A stretch of 33,487 bases of DNA from Spirochaeta sp. GTDB lineage: Bacteria; Spirochaetota; Spirochaetia; DSM-27196; Alkalispirochaetaceae. Positions 15,800-23,276 of the stretch are shown one piece after another. Location: assembly GCA_007117185.1 (NCBI GenBank), contig SKHA01000277.1, forward strand, positions 1 through 33,487. The letters run 5' to 3'. Both the position numbers and the translations under genes were made by a program. How positions within the stretch are numbered: position 1 is the first letter of the stretch; every line of letters starts with the position of its first letter. Below the pieces are notes generated by a model. The model saw only the letters and a program-made list of their open reading frames with translations, had not been told where the DNA came from and did no database searches.

Positions 15800-17201
15800 A
15801 CGATTTCCATTCCTTACATACGAACCTGAGCGGCAGTTCCCGCTTGATCCGCGTCGTTGCGTCTGATTTGCAGTCTATCCCATCGCGGAAATAAAAGGCA
15901 GTACCGCTCTGCAGCACCGCAACGATACCCCGTCGATCCTCCAGGACGGTGAGGGTATCCAACGGGGCGATCCCGGTCAGGGACCGTCGTCTGCCGTTGT
16001 ACTCCACGAAGTCGTTCTTTCTCCCGTCACGTATCACCAAAGGCAGCGTGATCTGCTCGGGGAACGTCTCCACAGACTGCCGGTCTTCGCTGAACTGAAC
16101 ACTCTGTATCGTTTTGCTCTCCGGCGAACTCAGCACCAGGGTGACTGTTCCGGGTCTGTGTACGCCGATAAGATACCCACGTCGGAGTACCGGGACAAGG
16201 GAGTGAGCCACAACAATCCGCTGTTCCGAGACTGATATGTTCAGATCCCGCACGGTGAGTTCGCCGGAGGCCCTTTCACCCAGGTTTCGTAGAAACTGCC
16301 GAACCGGCTTCCAGGGAAATCTCGTATCCATTGTAAGCCGGTAGACGATCTGCCGCAGGAATAGCTCGCCCACCGACGGCGGCAGTGAAAAGAAAAGCGT
16401 CCGCGAGAGAACTGTTTGTTTCTCCCGGTCCTCCAGGAGAACCCCGGCGGGGACCATGGCCAATGCGTCCCGGCGCAGGTCCTGCAACTCCCGAGCCAGT
16501 GAGAGTATCCCCTGTTCCACCGGGTGCTCCGGAAACACCTGTTTCAGCGCTGGTATCAGACCTGTTCGGACACGATTGCGCTGATACTCGGTGGAACTGT
16601 TGCCGGGGTCGTGATGGTAACTCACCGGGTACTCCCGGACGAACGACACCAGCTCGTCCCGGGACAGATGAAGTGCCGGCCTGAGAAGGGCAATCCCTCC
16701 GCGATCTGCTTCCAGCAGTCGCCACTCGGGAATCAGCAGCGGTTCCATAGGCGAACGCCCGGAGAAGAGGCGCAGAAGCACAGTCTCCACAGCGTCGCCC
16801 TGGTGATGCCCGCAGACGATCGCCGGTGCTGCCTGAGTACGGGCAACCTGGCACAGCAGGCGATACCGTTCTGTCCGGGCCACTTCCTCTACACTACGCC
16901 CCTCCCTGACGGCGCGATCCCTCAGAACTCCCGCCGGAATCGCCTGGTGGATTACCGGGAAACCGGTGAGTGCGCCCAGGGCATCCACCGCCCGGGCTTC
17001 CATCTGCCGATTTTCATCGTTCTGGATTCCGTGATCAACGTGGCCGATGACACTCCGGATCCAGCCGCCCCGGGCAAGAGCAAGAACCACAGCCACCGAG
17101 TCGCTCCCGCCGGAACACGCAATTACCAGCGGGGTCTTCCTGTCAGGGACGTAGCACTGGAGGCGTTCCTGGATTGTCGCTGCCACGGTGTGTTCGCTCA
17201 T
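15786..17201 (-). CDS. tilS: tRNA(Ile)-lysidine synthase TilS
   Basis: TilS attaches lysine to C34 of the tRNA-Ile that carries a CAT anticodon, changing its identity so that it reads AUA. The 471 residues begin with a PP-loop ATP pyrophosphatase domain carrying SGGSDS (30-35), followed by the GHVDHGI block near 53-59 and the VCGHHQGDAVET block that fit the N-type family. The C-terminal half (about 230-471) is divergent and corresponds to the substrate-recognition domains. The start forms an ATGA overlap with the pth stop, and the end overlaps ftsH by 14 bp. The tilS-ftsH neighbourhood is a widely conserved bacterial arrangement. Confidence 0.95.
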   Translation of the reverse strand: MSEHTVAATIQERLQCYVPDRKTPLVIACSGGSDSVAVVLALARGGWIRSVIGHVDHGIQNDENRQMEARAVDALGALTGFPVIHQAIPAGVLRDRAVREGRSVEEVARTERYRLLCQVARTQAAPAIVCGHHQGDAVETVLLRLFSGRSPMEPLLIPEWRLLEADRGGIALLRPALHLSRDELVSFVREYPVSYHHDPGNSSTEYQRNRVRTGLIPALKQVFPEHPVEQGILSLARELQDLRRDALAMVPAGVLLEDREKQTVLSRTLFFSLPPSVGELFLRQIVYRLTMDTRFPWKPVRQFLRNLGERASGELTVRDLNISVSEQRIVVAHSLVPVLRRGYLIGVHRPGTVTLVLSSPESKTIQSVQFSEDRQSVETFPEQITLPLVIRDGRKNDFVEYNGRRRSLTGIAPLDTLTVLEDRRGIVAVLQSGTAFYFRDGIDCKSDATTRIKRELPLRFVCKEWKSYAEQ

Positions 17202-17755
17202 CGTCGACGTCTGTTTACCTCGCTTACAAGCGTCGGCAGGGGCGGCAGCGTGGCGGAGCGGAAGACCTCTGCCAGACGACGGATCGCCGCAGTCACGGCA
17301 TCATCTTCTTCCGGAGAAAACGTGCCCAACACGTGATCCACCGTGGAGGTACCCTGTGCCGGGCGGCCTACGCCGATGTATATCCGGGCATAGTCCGATG
17401 AACCCAGGGCCGCAGTCACCGACTTGAGTCCGTTGTGCCCGGCGTCGCCGCCACGGGTCTTCATGCGTATTTCACCCACCGGAAGATCCATGTTGTCCAG
17501 GACCAGGCATATCATTCCCGTTGGAATGGCAAAACGGCGCACCAGGTACGGGATTACCTCGCCTGAGCGGTTCATGTAGGTCAACGGCTTTGCAAGGGTC
17601 AGCGTGGCGTCACCAGCTGCCATGACGTTTCTAAACAGGGGGCGTCGCCAGGACAACCCCCGTTGGTCACAGATGCGGTCGACTGCTTCAAATCCCACGT
17701 TGTGCCGGGTATTCCGGTATCCGGGACCAGGGTTACCCAACCCCAGGACAAGCAT
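17198..17755 (-). CDS. pth: Peptidyl-tRNA hydrolase
   Basis: Pth releases peptides from peptidyl-tRNAs that drop off the ribosome, recycling the tRNA. The frame is open for another 35 codons upstream, but the ATG at 17753-17755 starts exactly at the family N-terminus (MLVLGLGNPG) and clears the upstream L25 stop by 17 bp. In the 185-residue product the key residues N8, H18 (catalytic base), N62, D87 and N108 align with E. coli N10, H20, N68, D93 and N114 from memory of the family. The C-terminus is basic (NRRRR). Its stop overlaps the start of tilS by 4 bp. L25-Pth adjacency is common in bacteria. Confidence 0.97.
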   Translation of the reverse strand: MLVLGLGNPGPGYRNTRHNVGFEAVDRICDQRGLSWRRPLFRNVMAAGDATLTLAKPLTYMNRSGEVIPYLVRRFAIPTGMICLVLDNMDLPVGEIRMKTRGGDAGHNGLKSVTAALGSSDYARIYIGVGRPAQGTSTVDHVLGTFSPEEDDAVTAAIRRLAEVFRSATLPPLPTLVSEVNRRRR

Positions 17756-17771
17756 ACCCGGTACGCTGGTG

Positions 17772-18395
17772 CTACTCGTCCTGGCCGGAATCGGCAGCAG
17801 GTGCAGCTGTGGTGGCTGCCTCTTCATCGTCGGTGGCTTCAACCTCGGCACGAGGCACAACGATTGAGACGATGGTCTGATCCGCGTGGGTGAGTACCTT
17901 CACCCCTTCCGGGATGGTCAGGTCCGAGACGTGGACCGATTCTTCTTTTTTGAGCGCCGTGATGTCGAAGGTGATCTTTTCAGGAATGTCCTTTGGCAGA
18001 CATTCAATCTCGATCTCGTACAGGGAATGATCCACGATGCCGCCCTCGCGAACACCGATTGCCGACCCCACCAGCTCGACTGCGACGTGGGTGCGCAGCT
18101 TCTTGCCCCGCTCGATTTCGTAAAAATCGATGTGCTGGATCGTTCCGGTAGTGATGTCTTCATCGTAATCCTTGATGAGTACTTCACGGTTTTCTTTGCC
18201 CACGCTCACGGTAAAGATCGTGCTCTCCGAGATGGTGTGAAAGGTCTTGTGAAACTCCCGGGCGGAAATTGAAAGGTGCAGTGGTTCACTGTGGCCGTAA
18301 ATGACCGCAGGAATACGTCCTTCCCGACGAAGCGAGCGGGCCACGCCCTTGCCAACTCCGGTACGCGCTTCTCCATTCAGTACTAACTGTGCCAT
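17772..18395 (-). CDS. rplY: 50S ribosomal protein L25, general-stress CTC type
   Basis: A 5S rRNA-binding ribosomal protein of the long, two-domain CTC form. At 207 residues it has the N-terminal L25 domain (about 1-90, with the GKGVARSLRREGRIPAVIYG motif) and the C-terminal beta domain (about 95-180), followed by an acidic Ala/Asp/Glu tail. The ribosome-binding site AAGGAGAG sits 6 nt before the ATG, stronger than most in this window. It lies 33 bp downstream of tRNA-Gln and 17 bp upstream of pth, so it probably leads the pth-tilS-ftsH operon, with transcription from the spoVG or tRNA promoter. Confidence 0.96.
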   Translation of the reverse strand: MAQLVLNGEARTGVGKGVARSLRREGRIPAVIYGHSEPLHLSISAREFHKTFHTISESTIFTVSVGKENREVLIKDYDEDITTGTIQHIDFYEIERGKKLRTHVAVELVGSAIGVREGGIVDHSLYEIEIECLPKDIPEKITFDITALKKEESVHVSDLTIPEGVKVLTHADQTIVSIVVPRAEVEATDDEEAATTAAPAADSGQDE

Positions 18396-18428
18396 GCAAA
18401 ACTCTCCTTGGATACCAATTACGGGTTC

Positions 18429-18500
18429 CTGGGGCGGCAGGACTCGAACCTACGAATGCCGGGATCAAAACCCGGTGCCTTACCACTTGGCGACGCCCCA
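18429..18500 (-). tRNA. trnQ: tRNA-Gln (anticodon TTG)
   Basis: A complete cloverleaf can be drawn on the minus strand. The 7-bp acceptor is TGGGGCG with CGCCCCA. The D-stem is GCC/GGC. The anticodon stem CCGGG/CCCGG holds the loop TTTTGAT with anticodon TTG. A five-base variable loop follows, and the T-arm GTAGG/CCTGC has loop TTCGAGT. The discriminator base is G, as expected for glutamine. CCA is not encoded, so a CCA-adding enzyme is needed. It is 72 nt long without CCA. Confidence 0.97.
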
Positions 18501-18524
18501 AAACAAACCTCCCCGTGAGGGAGG
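18501..18524 (-). terminator. Terminator-like hairpin after spoVG, touching the tRNA gene
   Basis: On the minus strand CCTCCC, loop TCACG, GGGAGG form a perfect 6-bp GC-rich stem followed at once by TTTGTTT. The T-run ends exactly at the first base of tRNA-Gln. By sequence this is a rho-independent terminator for spoVG; it might instead act as an attenuator or as a structured 5' leader processed from the tRNA. Confidence 0.7.
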
Positions 18525-18536
18525 GATCGAGGAAAG

Positions 18537-18566
18537 ACGATACCCCGTGGAGCGGCCTCGGGTCAA
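18537..18566 (-). promoter_or_regulatory. Possible promoter for tRNA-Gln and rplY
   Basis: Minus-strand TTGACC (18566-18561), 18-bp spacer, TATCGT (18542-18537). The -35 overlaps the spoVG stop codon. Such a start would place the terminator-like hairpin in the leader. Five of six and four of six matches make this only plausible. Confidence 0.4.
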
Positions 18567-18883
18567 TGCGGGTGAGCACCCTCAATCAGGTCCTCGTCAT
18601 CGGGTTCGTGAAGTCGGGAGTCTGGATCCTCCAGGGCTTTCTCGTACGCTTCCAGGACGCGGTCCTGCAGAAGAGTACGGAAATCACTGTGTATGGGGTG
18701 GGCCACGTCCTTGTATTCGCCAGTTTTGGTTCGGCGACTGGGCATAGCGATAAATACACCGTTGCGGCCGTGTATGACTTTTATATTGTGTACCACAAAG
18801 GCACTGTCAAAGGTGACGGTTACGTACGCTCTCAGCTTTCCGTCGCCGCCAACACGACGCACACGAATATCAGTAATCTCCAT
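18563..18883 (-). CDS. spoVG: SpoVG family nucleic-acid-binding regulator
   Basis: SpoVG proteins bind DNA and RNA and regulate gene expression; in non-sporulating spirochaetes the role is not sporulation. The 106-residue product opens with MEITDIRVRRV and contains the conserved core from about residue 35 to 85 with HNIKVIHGRNGVFIAMPSR and DVAHPIHSDFR, which includes the typical IAMPSR..DVAHP pattern. The tail is acidic. GGAG lies 6 nt before the ATG, and a strong promoter sits about 20 bp further upstream. It is followed by a terminator-like hairpin, so it may be expressed as a single-gene transcript with some read-through into tRNA-Gln and L25. Confidence 0.96.
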   Translation of the reverse strand: MEITDIRVRRVGGDGKLRAYVTVTFDSAFVVHNIKVIHGRNGVFIAMPSRRTKTGEYKDVAHPIHSDFRTLLQDRVLEAYEKALEDPDSRLHEPDDEDLIEGAHPH

Positions 18884-18901
18884 ACGCGGCTCCTGCTACT
18901 C

Positions 18902-18929
18902 AGTATACGGCCTCTGACCGCAGTGTCAA
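18902..18929 (-). promoter_or_regulatory. Strong sigma70-type promoter of spoVG
   Basis: On the minus strand a perfect TTGACA (18929-18924), a 16-bp spacer and TATACT (18907-18902), with an A/T-rich stretch directly upstream. The predicted transcript starts near 18895, about 12 nt before the ATG. It lies in the 71-bp gap after rsfS. Confidence 0.85.
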
Positions 18930-18954
18930 ATAAAAGTGAACACGAAACGGAGAT

Positions 18955-19326
18955 TCAGCCTTGAGAGACCTCAAACAGTCGCGGTGCGTCGAACCACAGT
19001 TTTTCCAGATCGTAAAACTCCCGCTGTTCCGGGAGAAACAGGTGGATTATCAGGTTTCCGCAGTCCATGAGGACCCAGCCGCCCTCTTCGCTTCGCCTGC
19101 GCCGGCTGTGGGGCTTCACTCCCCGGTCTGCCAACTCATCAACAAGTTGCCGTTGAAAACCCTGCAGCTGTCCCTCGCTGTTTGCTCCGGCAATCAGAAA
19201 AGCGTCCGCAAATGACGACTGGCTGGATACATCCAGCGCAATCACCTGGTCAGCACCGGCATCAACAAGAAACTCCGCGAGCTCCCTTGTCATCTCAATT
19301 ACCGGTTGCCCGGACTGTACTTCCAT
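18955..19326 (-). CDS. rsfS: Ribosomal silencing factor RsfS
   Basis: RsfS (YbeB/Iojap family) binds L14 on the 50S subunit and blocks subunit joining when nutrients are low. The ATG at 19324-19326 is preceded by GGGAGGAG 6 nt upstream; a TTG one codon earlier is less likely. The 123-residue protein has the family core: LDVSSQSSFADAFLIAGANS near 30-50, the GGWVLMDCGNLIIHLF block near 83-98, and REFYDLEKLW near 102-111. The start lies 32 bp inside the end of the LCP gene. yqeK, nadD and rsfS together form a widespread bacterial cluster. Confidence 0.95.
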   Translation of the reverse strand: MEVQSGQPVIEMTRELAEFLVDAGADQVIALDVSSQSSFADAFLIAGANSEGQLQGFQRQLVDELADRGVKPHSRRRRSEEGGWVLMDCGNLIIHLFLPEQREFYDLEKLWFDAPRLFEVSQG

Positions 19327-20488
19327 CAAAATCTCCTCCCAGAATCACCGTCACGTCGATTTCACTGTCCGCCTCAACGTCGGTGACAAGACGTCTGGCA
19401 TTGATCACATTTGCTGCCTGCTCTGCAAGATCCCCAAAACCGCGCCGGTCAATCACCAGCGTGTGGGTCACGTCGGTTGAGTCTGCGTTGCCCACCCGTA
19501 CCACCTCGAAACCGAGTCCTTCATAGAGCTCCGCGGTCCGCCGGGCCAGGCCGGTACGACCCGTTCCATTGAGGATCTCCACGGTCACAACGACTGTCTC
19601 GGCGAAGTCTTCAACCGCTCCAGCTATCGTTTGCTCGACCTGCTGGACCGACTGCTGGAGCCACTGCCCTTCAAAGTGCGGAAACAACAGTTCCCGGGGC
19701 TGCCCCGCAACGTCTACGGTGCGGACAGTGCCCTGAATCCGGCGCCGTACCACCCGCTCCGGATCAATCTGTCCCAGGGTGCGGAAGAATGACGAGATCG
19801 CCCGGGATTCCAGTTCTGTTGTCATGTAGCGATCGCGCAGGGGGACCACGTCCGGGTGGAGCAGAAACTCGTTCTGGCTCTGAATTTCCCGCAGCATAGC
19901 CTGCACAAAGGACTGGCGCCGGCCCACTCGCTCAAGGTCATTGTCGGAGTCACCGGCGTTCCGCAGGAATCTCACTGCCCGTTGTCCGTCAAGACGAACA
20001 AGGCCGGAGGGCATCAACAGCGCGTCCGCCCGATCGCTGTCGCTGTAGTCGGTGATGATGAACAGCTCAAGACCTCCCAGCAAGTCCACCAGATGCTGCA
20101 ATTGCTGCTGATCCAGTGAAATCAAAAAGGGAATGGCAACACCGGTAAGCTGCTCGATCTGTCGCCGGTACACGTCGCTATCGGTCCCGTCGAATACAGC
20201 CCCGACGCCGTCGACCCTTCCCAGAGGGCGCAGGACCATTCCTACCGAGGAGGGAATATCCAGGAGGGCCAGGCGTTTTGTCTGGGGGTTGTAGAGCATC
20301 AGCACCGACAGAAACGGATCGTTTTCTTCGTGAGCAACCACCAGGGTACGGACCACGCCACCCTGGGAGATCACCGCCTGAACACTGTCGGTTCTCAACT
20401 GCAGATACAGAAAGACCCCGGTTACTACAATTGCCAGAAATATAAGAATCAGCAGGATACTCGTCGCATTGATCAGTTTTCTCGCCAT
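19295..20488 (-). CDS. LytR-CpsA-Psr (LCP) family protein with LytR_C domain
   Basis: A membrane-anchored envelope protein of 397 residues. The ATG at 20486-20488 (MARKLINATS) is chosen because it is preceded by an AGAGAG site and begins 10 bp after the yqeK stop; the open frame extends 27 codons upstream. One transmembrane helix lies at about 10-30. The LCP domain (about 45-205) ends with RFLRNAGDSDNDLERVGRRQ, matching the family R...SD..R..RQ block. The usual IPRDT block reads IPSSV (78-82), so one catalytic arginine and the acidic residue are missing. A LytR_C-type domain with VEILNGTG starts near 305. LCP enzymes attach glycopolymers to cell walls; activity here is doubtful. Confidence 0.88.
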   Translation of the reverse strand: MARKLINATSILLILIFLAIVVTGVFLYLQLRTDSVQAVISQGGVVRTLVVAHEENDPFLSVLMLYNPQTKRLALLDIPSSVGMVLRPLGRVDGVGAVFDGTDSDVYRRQIEQLTGVAIPFLISLDQQQLQHLVDLLGGLELFIITDYSDSDRADALLMPSGLVRLDGQRAVRFLRNAGDSDNDLERVGRRQSFVQAMLREIQSQNEFLLHPDVVPLRDRYMTTELESRAISSFFRTLGQIDPERVVRRRIQGTVRTVDVAGQPRELLFPHFEGQWLQQSVQQVEQTIAGAVEDFAETVVVTVEILNGTGRTGLARRTAELYEGLGFEVVRVGNADSTDVTHTLVIDRRGFGDLAEQAANVINARRLVTDVEADSEIDVTVILGGDFDGSTVRATGN

Positions 20489-20498
20489 GATGCTCTCT

Positions 20499-21089
20499 TC
20501 AGTGTGTCTCCAGAAGCCGAGCATACATCTGAGCGGTTGGTTCTTCAACCGTACCCCACCGCTCTTCACCCACCCGAATGATCTGAGCCACCATCTCCGG
20601 GAGGCTGTCCAGCCTCAGAATGCCGTTTCGGGTTGCCTCGGAGGGCCAGCTGCGCAGAGGTTCGCAGAAGTCAGCGGCATACAGCAGCAACCCCGGTGCA
20701 TGTACCGGTTCAGCCAGGAGGGGTGATCCGAGGGTATGATGGCGGACCGCTGCCAGAACGACCGGATCGGTCACTGCGTAACACCGCGCGAGACGTTCCG
20801 CCGCCACCGGCCCGTGCAGTAAAATGGGCGTACTGCGTTCAACTTCCAGTACAGCGGCGTTCCAGTCGCCACACCGGGCGATCAGCTGAGCAGGCGTTCT
20901 TTCACGGTCCAGGTCGTGGGCGACGGCGGCAAGGGCCACTTTCCGGACGGAAACACCGAACCGCCGGGCCAATGTCGTTGCAAGATCCGCGACGCTGCAC
21001 ACATGGGCATATCGCTGAGCCGAGAGGGTTCGGCGAGCGGCGGTAAGAACGTCTTCAGTGATAGATTCGATGGTATTCAATGTACTCAT
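20499..21089 (-). CDS. yqeK: YqeK-like HD-domain hydrolase (Ap4A hydrolase family)
   Basis: YqeK enzymes hydrolyse diadenosine tetraphosphate symmetrically using an HD-domain metal centre. The 196-residue protein has H29 (RYAHVCSV), the HD pair H58-D59 (AVAHDLDRE), H92 (LLHGPVAAE), the RHH pair at 116-118 and D140 (LYAADFCEP), in the order and spacing of the family. It starts 35 bp inside the end of nadD with GGTGA just before the ATG. The nadD-yqeK-LCP-rsfS order is conserved in many Gram-positives and some spirochaetes. Ap4A hydrolase function is inferred from family; the gene was not tested by search. Confidence 0.9.
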   Translation of the reverse strand: MSTLNTIESITEDVLTAARRTLSAQRYAHVCSVADLATTLARRFGVSVRKVALAAVAHDLDRERTPAQLIARCGDWNAAVLEVERSTPILLHGPVAAERLARCYAVTDPVVLAAVRHHTLGSPLLAEPVHAPGLLLYAADFCEPLRSWPSEATRNGILRLDSLPEMVAQIIRVGEERWGTVEEPTAQMYARLLETH

Positions 21090-21651
21090 TCACCGACTGG
21101 GGCAGCAGATCCGCCGGGGACTCTCCCCGGGCGATACGGGCACGCACCAGCGAAGACGACGCCGGATGGGGCGGGTTCTGCAGGAACACGGTATCATCAG
21201 GCAGCTCGGGCATGCTCTCCCGGAGCCGTGAGGGGTCGCCGTCTCTGGTGATGACCACTGGTACCGTAGTCTTCAGCAGGTCCCGCCAGCGATACCAGTT
21301 ACGCAACTGCTTCAACAGGTCGTCTCCCAGGATGTAGCCCGGCCGGGAGATCACCTGATTACTGCTGATCAGGGATTCCAGGGTATCGATAGCGTAGGAC
21401 GGTCCGGGACGATCAAGTTCTTCCCTGCTGACCCGGCAGTTCCCAAACGTCGCGAGGGCACGTTGGAGCATCTGCAGCCGGTCTTCGCAGCCTGCACCGG
21501 GACCGCGCGTTTTCAGCGGGTTTTGCCGGTTCGGCACCACCAGGATGGTGGTGAAGACGGTGCAGCTGCGTACAAGACCGATCACGTGAAGATGGCCCAG
21601 GTGGACCGGGTCGAAGGAGCCTCCGAACACGGCCGTAGCGGGGCCGCTCAC
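21055..21651 (-). CDS. nadD: Nicotinate-nucleotide adenylyltransferase
   Basis: NadD joins nicotinate mononucleotide to AMP from ATP, making deamido-NAD in NAD synthesis. The 198 residues contain the nucleotidyltransferase signature GGSFDPVHLGH (10-20) and a C-terminal SSSLVRARIARGE motif that replaces the usual ISST.IR. A central ILGDDLLKQLRNWYRW stretch matches the family's G.D.....W block. The start is GTG at 21649-21651, giving a 4-bp GTGA overlap with the obg stop, so translation is probably coupled. It precedes yqeK with a 35-bp overlap. Confidence 0.95.
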   Translation of the reverse strand: MSGPATAVFGGSFDPVHLGHLHVIGLVRSCTVFTTILVVPNRQNPLKTRGPGAGCEDRLQMLQRALATFGNCRVSREELDRPGPSYAIDTLESLISSNQVISRPGYILGDDLLKQLRNWYRWRDLLKTTVPVVITRDGDPSRLRESMPELPDDTVFLQNPPHPASSSLVRARIARGESPADLLPQSVNEYIEYHRIYH

Positions 21652-22646
21652 TGGTCCCGCTCGGTCAGCTGGAACAGCACCGTCCGCAGTTCCGGGAGGT
21701 TCTCCCCGGCCAGGGCGGATATGCGCACGCAGGGGATTTCCGGAGGCAGCTGTTGCTGTACCTGTTCAACGTGGTCGGGATCGCATTCGCCGGAGGAAAC
21801 TCGGTCCATCTTGGTAAGGACCACTATACAGGGCTTCTCCGCCAGTTCCGTCGAGTACGCCTCAAGCTCCTTCCTGAGGGTCAGGAAGTCCTTATAGGGA
21901 TCCTCTTCACCGACGTCAAGCAGAATCGCAAGTCCGCGGGTTCGGGCTATGTGGCGCAGAAATCTGGTTCCAAGCCCCGCTCCCTCACTGGCGCCGGCGA
22001 TCAATCCCGGGATGTCCGCCAGGACGATGTCTCGGTCATGGAGGTGCATCACCCCGAGGTTGGGAATCACCGTGGTGAAGGGGTAGTTTCCAATTTTGGG
22101 ATCCGCTTTGGTCAGAACTTTGAGCAGGGTGGATTTTCCGGCGTTGGGCAGACCGACAAAACCGATATCCGCGATGATCTGCAGTTCAACTTTGAGGGTT
22201 CGTTCCTCTCCGGGTTCTCCCGGTTGGGAAAAACGGGGAGTCTGGTGGGTGGAGCTTTTGAAATGGGCATTTCCCTTGCCTCCCCGGCCACCACGAAGAA
22301 GGCACTCACGCTGCCCCTCGCTGACCAGGTCCAGAAGCCGCTCTCCGGTGGCTGCGTCGGTGACCACCGTTCCCGGGGGCACCTCGATAACCACGTCCTG
22401 TCCGGCGGCGCCGTCCTTGTTTCTCCCGGTACCGGAATTCCCGTTATCCGCAAAAAAACGCTGCCGCATTCGTACATACGACAGCGTTTTTATGTTCTTT
22501 TTAACCACGAAGACGACGTCGCCGCCGCGCCCGCCCTCTCCGCCGTCGGGGCCGCCTCGGGGAACGTACTTCTCCCGACGGAACGAAATCGCCCCGGGCC
22601 CGCCGTGACCGGACCGGACCAGGATCTCCGCTTCGTCAACGAACAG
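21648..22646 (-). CDS. obg: GTPase Obg (CgtA) with apparent CTG start
   Basis: Obg is an essential ribosome-assembly and stress GTPase. The glycine-rich N-terminal Obg fold (RSGHGGPGAISFRREKY, then PRGGPDGGEGGRGG) lies in frame far upstream of the first GTG, which is codon 47. Reading back, the frame closes at TGA 22668-22670 with no ATG, GTG or TTG in between; CTG TTC GTT GAC GAA at 22646 encodes M-FVDEA, matching Obg N-termini such as MFVDQ in Bacillus. A CTG start therefore gives a full 332-residue product, 5 nt after the L27 stop. The GTPase domain shows G1 GLPNAGKST (165-173), G3 DIPGL (211-215) and G4 TKMD (278-281). There is no long C-terminal extension. Confidence 0.93.
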   Translation of the reverse strand: MFVDEAEILVRSGHGGPGAISFRREKYVPRGGPDGGEGGRGGDVVFVVKKNIKTLSYVRMRQRFFADNGNSGTGRNKDGAAGQDVVIEVPPGTVVTDAATGERLLDLVSEGQRECLLRGGRGGKGNAHFKSSTHQTPRFSQPGEPGEERTLKVELQIIADIGFVGLPNAGKSTLLKVLTKADPKIGNYPFTTVIPNLGVMHLHDRDIVLADIPGLIAGASEGAGLGTRFLRHIARTRGLAILLDVGEEDPYKDFLTLRKELEAYSTELAEKPCIVVLTKMDRVSSGECDPDHVEQVQQQLPPEIPCVRISALAGENLPELRTVLFQLTERDQ

Positions 22647-22651
22647 GGGTC

Positions 22652-22921
22652 TTATCCCTGCACGGCCTCAGCGACGGGATCGATGGAAACCACCTTCTTG
22701 CCGCGCCGAGTATGAAAGCGAACCGTTCCGTCAGCTTTGGCAAAGAGGGTATCGTCCTTGCCGCGTCCGACCATTTCGCCAGGATGTACTTTGGTTCCCC
22801 GCTGTCGAATGATGATCGATCCTGCGGACACGAGCTCACCGCCAAACTTCTTGACTCCCAGGCGTTGTGAGTTAGAGTCTCTTCCGTTCTTTGAGCTACC
22901 ACCGCCCTTTTTATGTGCCAT
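22652..22921 (-). CDS. rpmA: 50S ribosomal protein L27
   Basis: L27 reaches the peptidyl-transferase centre with its N-terminal tail. The ATG at 22919-22921 gives 89 residues starting MAHKKGGGSSKNGRDS, the standard mature N-terminus; the open frame upstream holds nothing resembling the FF/FA-type cleavable extension seen in Firmicutes. AGGAG precedes the start. It overlaps the end of prp by 11 bp, and obg starts 5 nt after its stop. The L21-Prp-L27-Obg order is a common ribosomal gene arrangement. Confidence 0.98.
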   Translation of the reverse strand: MAHKKGGGSSKNGRDSNSQRLGVKKFGGELVSAGSIIIRQRGTKVHPGEMVGRGKDDTLFAKADGTVRFHTRRGKKVVSIDPVAEAVQG

Positions 22922-23276
22922 CTCTCTCTCCTTTGATTGCGCCCGCCGTTTTGTCCGTTTCGCTGATGACCAGCGAAACCTCATCGGGCCACTCGTGCTG
23001 AATCTCGATCAGCCCGGTCTTTGCCAGCTCCCACACGCCCCGGACCCAGGGTTGGTCAGCGCCGCTGACCAGGACCAGATCAAGAAATCCCTCGTCCTGA
23101 ACTGCGCCACGTACTTCACACAGGGTGCTTCGGACCAGAACCAGACCAAGTGCCTTGGTCAGGGCTGACACGGCGGCGCAGGACGCGCTGTCCCTGCCGT
23201 GGTCTCGTAACCCGTGACCCCGTACAGTTATCTGCTCCAGCGCATAACCCCGGGTGACAGCATCGATCCGGATCAT
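22911..23276 (-). CDS. prp: Prp (YsxB-type) cysteine protease, ribosomal-processing family
   Basis: Prp in Staphylococcus and relatives cuts a short leader from L27. The 121-residue product has the family motif with catalytic H21 (RGHGLRDHG) and C33 (DSASCAAVSAL), spaced twelve residues apart as in the known H22/C34 pair, so it looks active. It sits exactly where prp does elsewhere, between rplU (4-bp overlap) and rpmA (11-bp overlap). The L27 in this window has no leader to cut, so its role here is open: another L27-linked step, a different substrate, or a relic with a conserved site. Confidence 0.88.
   Translation of the reverse strand: MIRIDAVTRGYALEQITVRGHGLRDHGRDSASCAAVSALTKALGLVLVRSTLCEVRGAVQDEGFLDLVLVSGADQPWVRGVWELAKTGLIEIQHEWPDEVSLVISETDKTAGAIKGERDGT

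Noticed and set aside
21648..22508. A short Obg starting at GTG 22508
   Set aside because: It would lack the conserved glycine-rich N-terminal fold, which is encoded in frame immediately upstream.
22646..22670. A frameshift as the explanation of the missing obg start
   Set aside because: The N-terminal Obg sequence and the GTPase domain are in one uninterrupted frame, so no shift is needed; only the start codon is unusual.
22636..22902. 88-codon minus-strand frame overlapping rpmA and the obg start
   Set aside because: It is out of frame with L27 and Obg and its product has no family features.
22919..22984. N-terminal extension of L27 as a Prp substrate
   Set aside because: The open upstream frame encodes a basic stretch without the expected hydrophobic cleavage motif, and the good ribosome-binding site points to the internal ATG.
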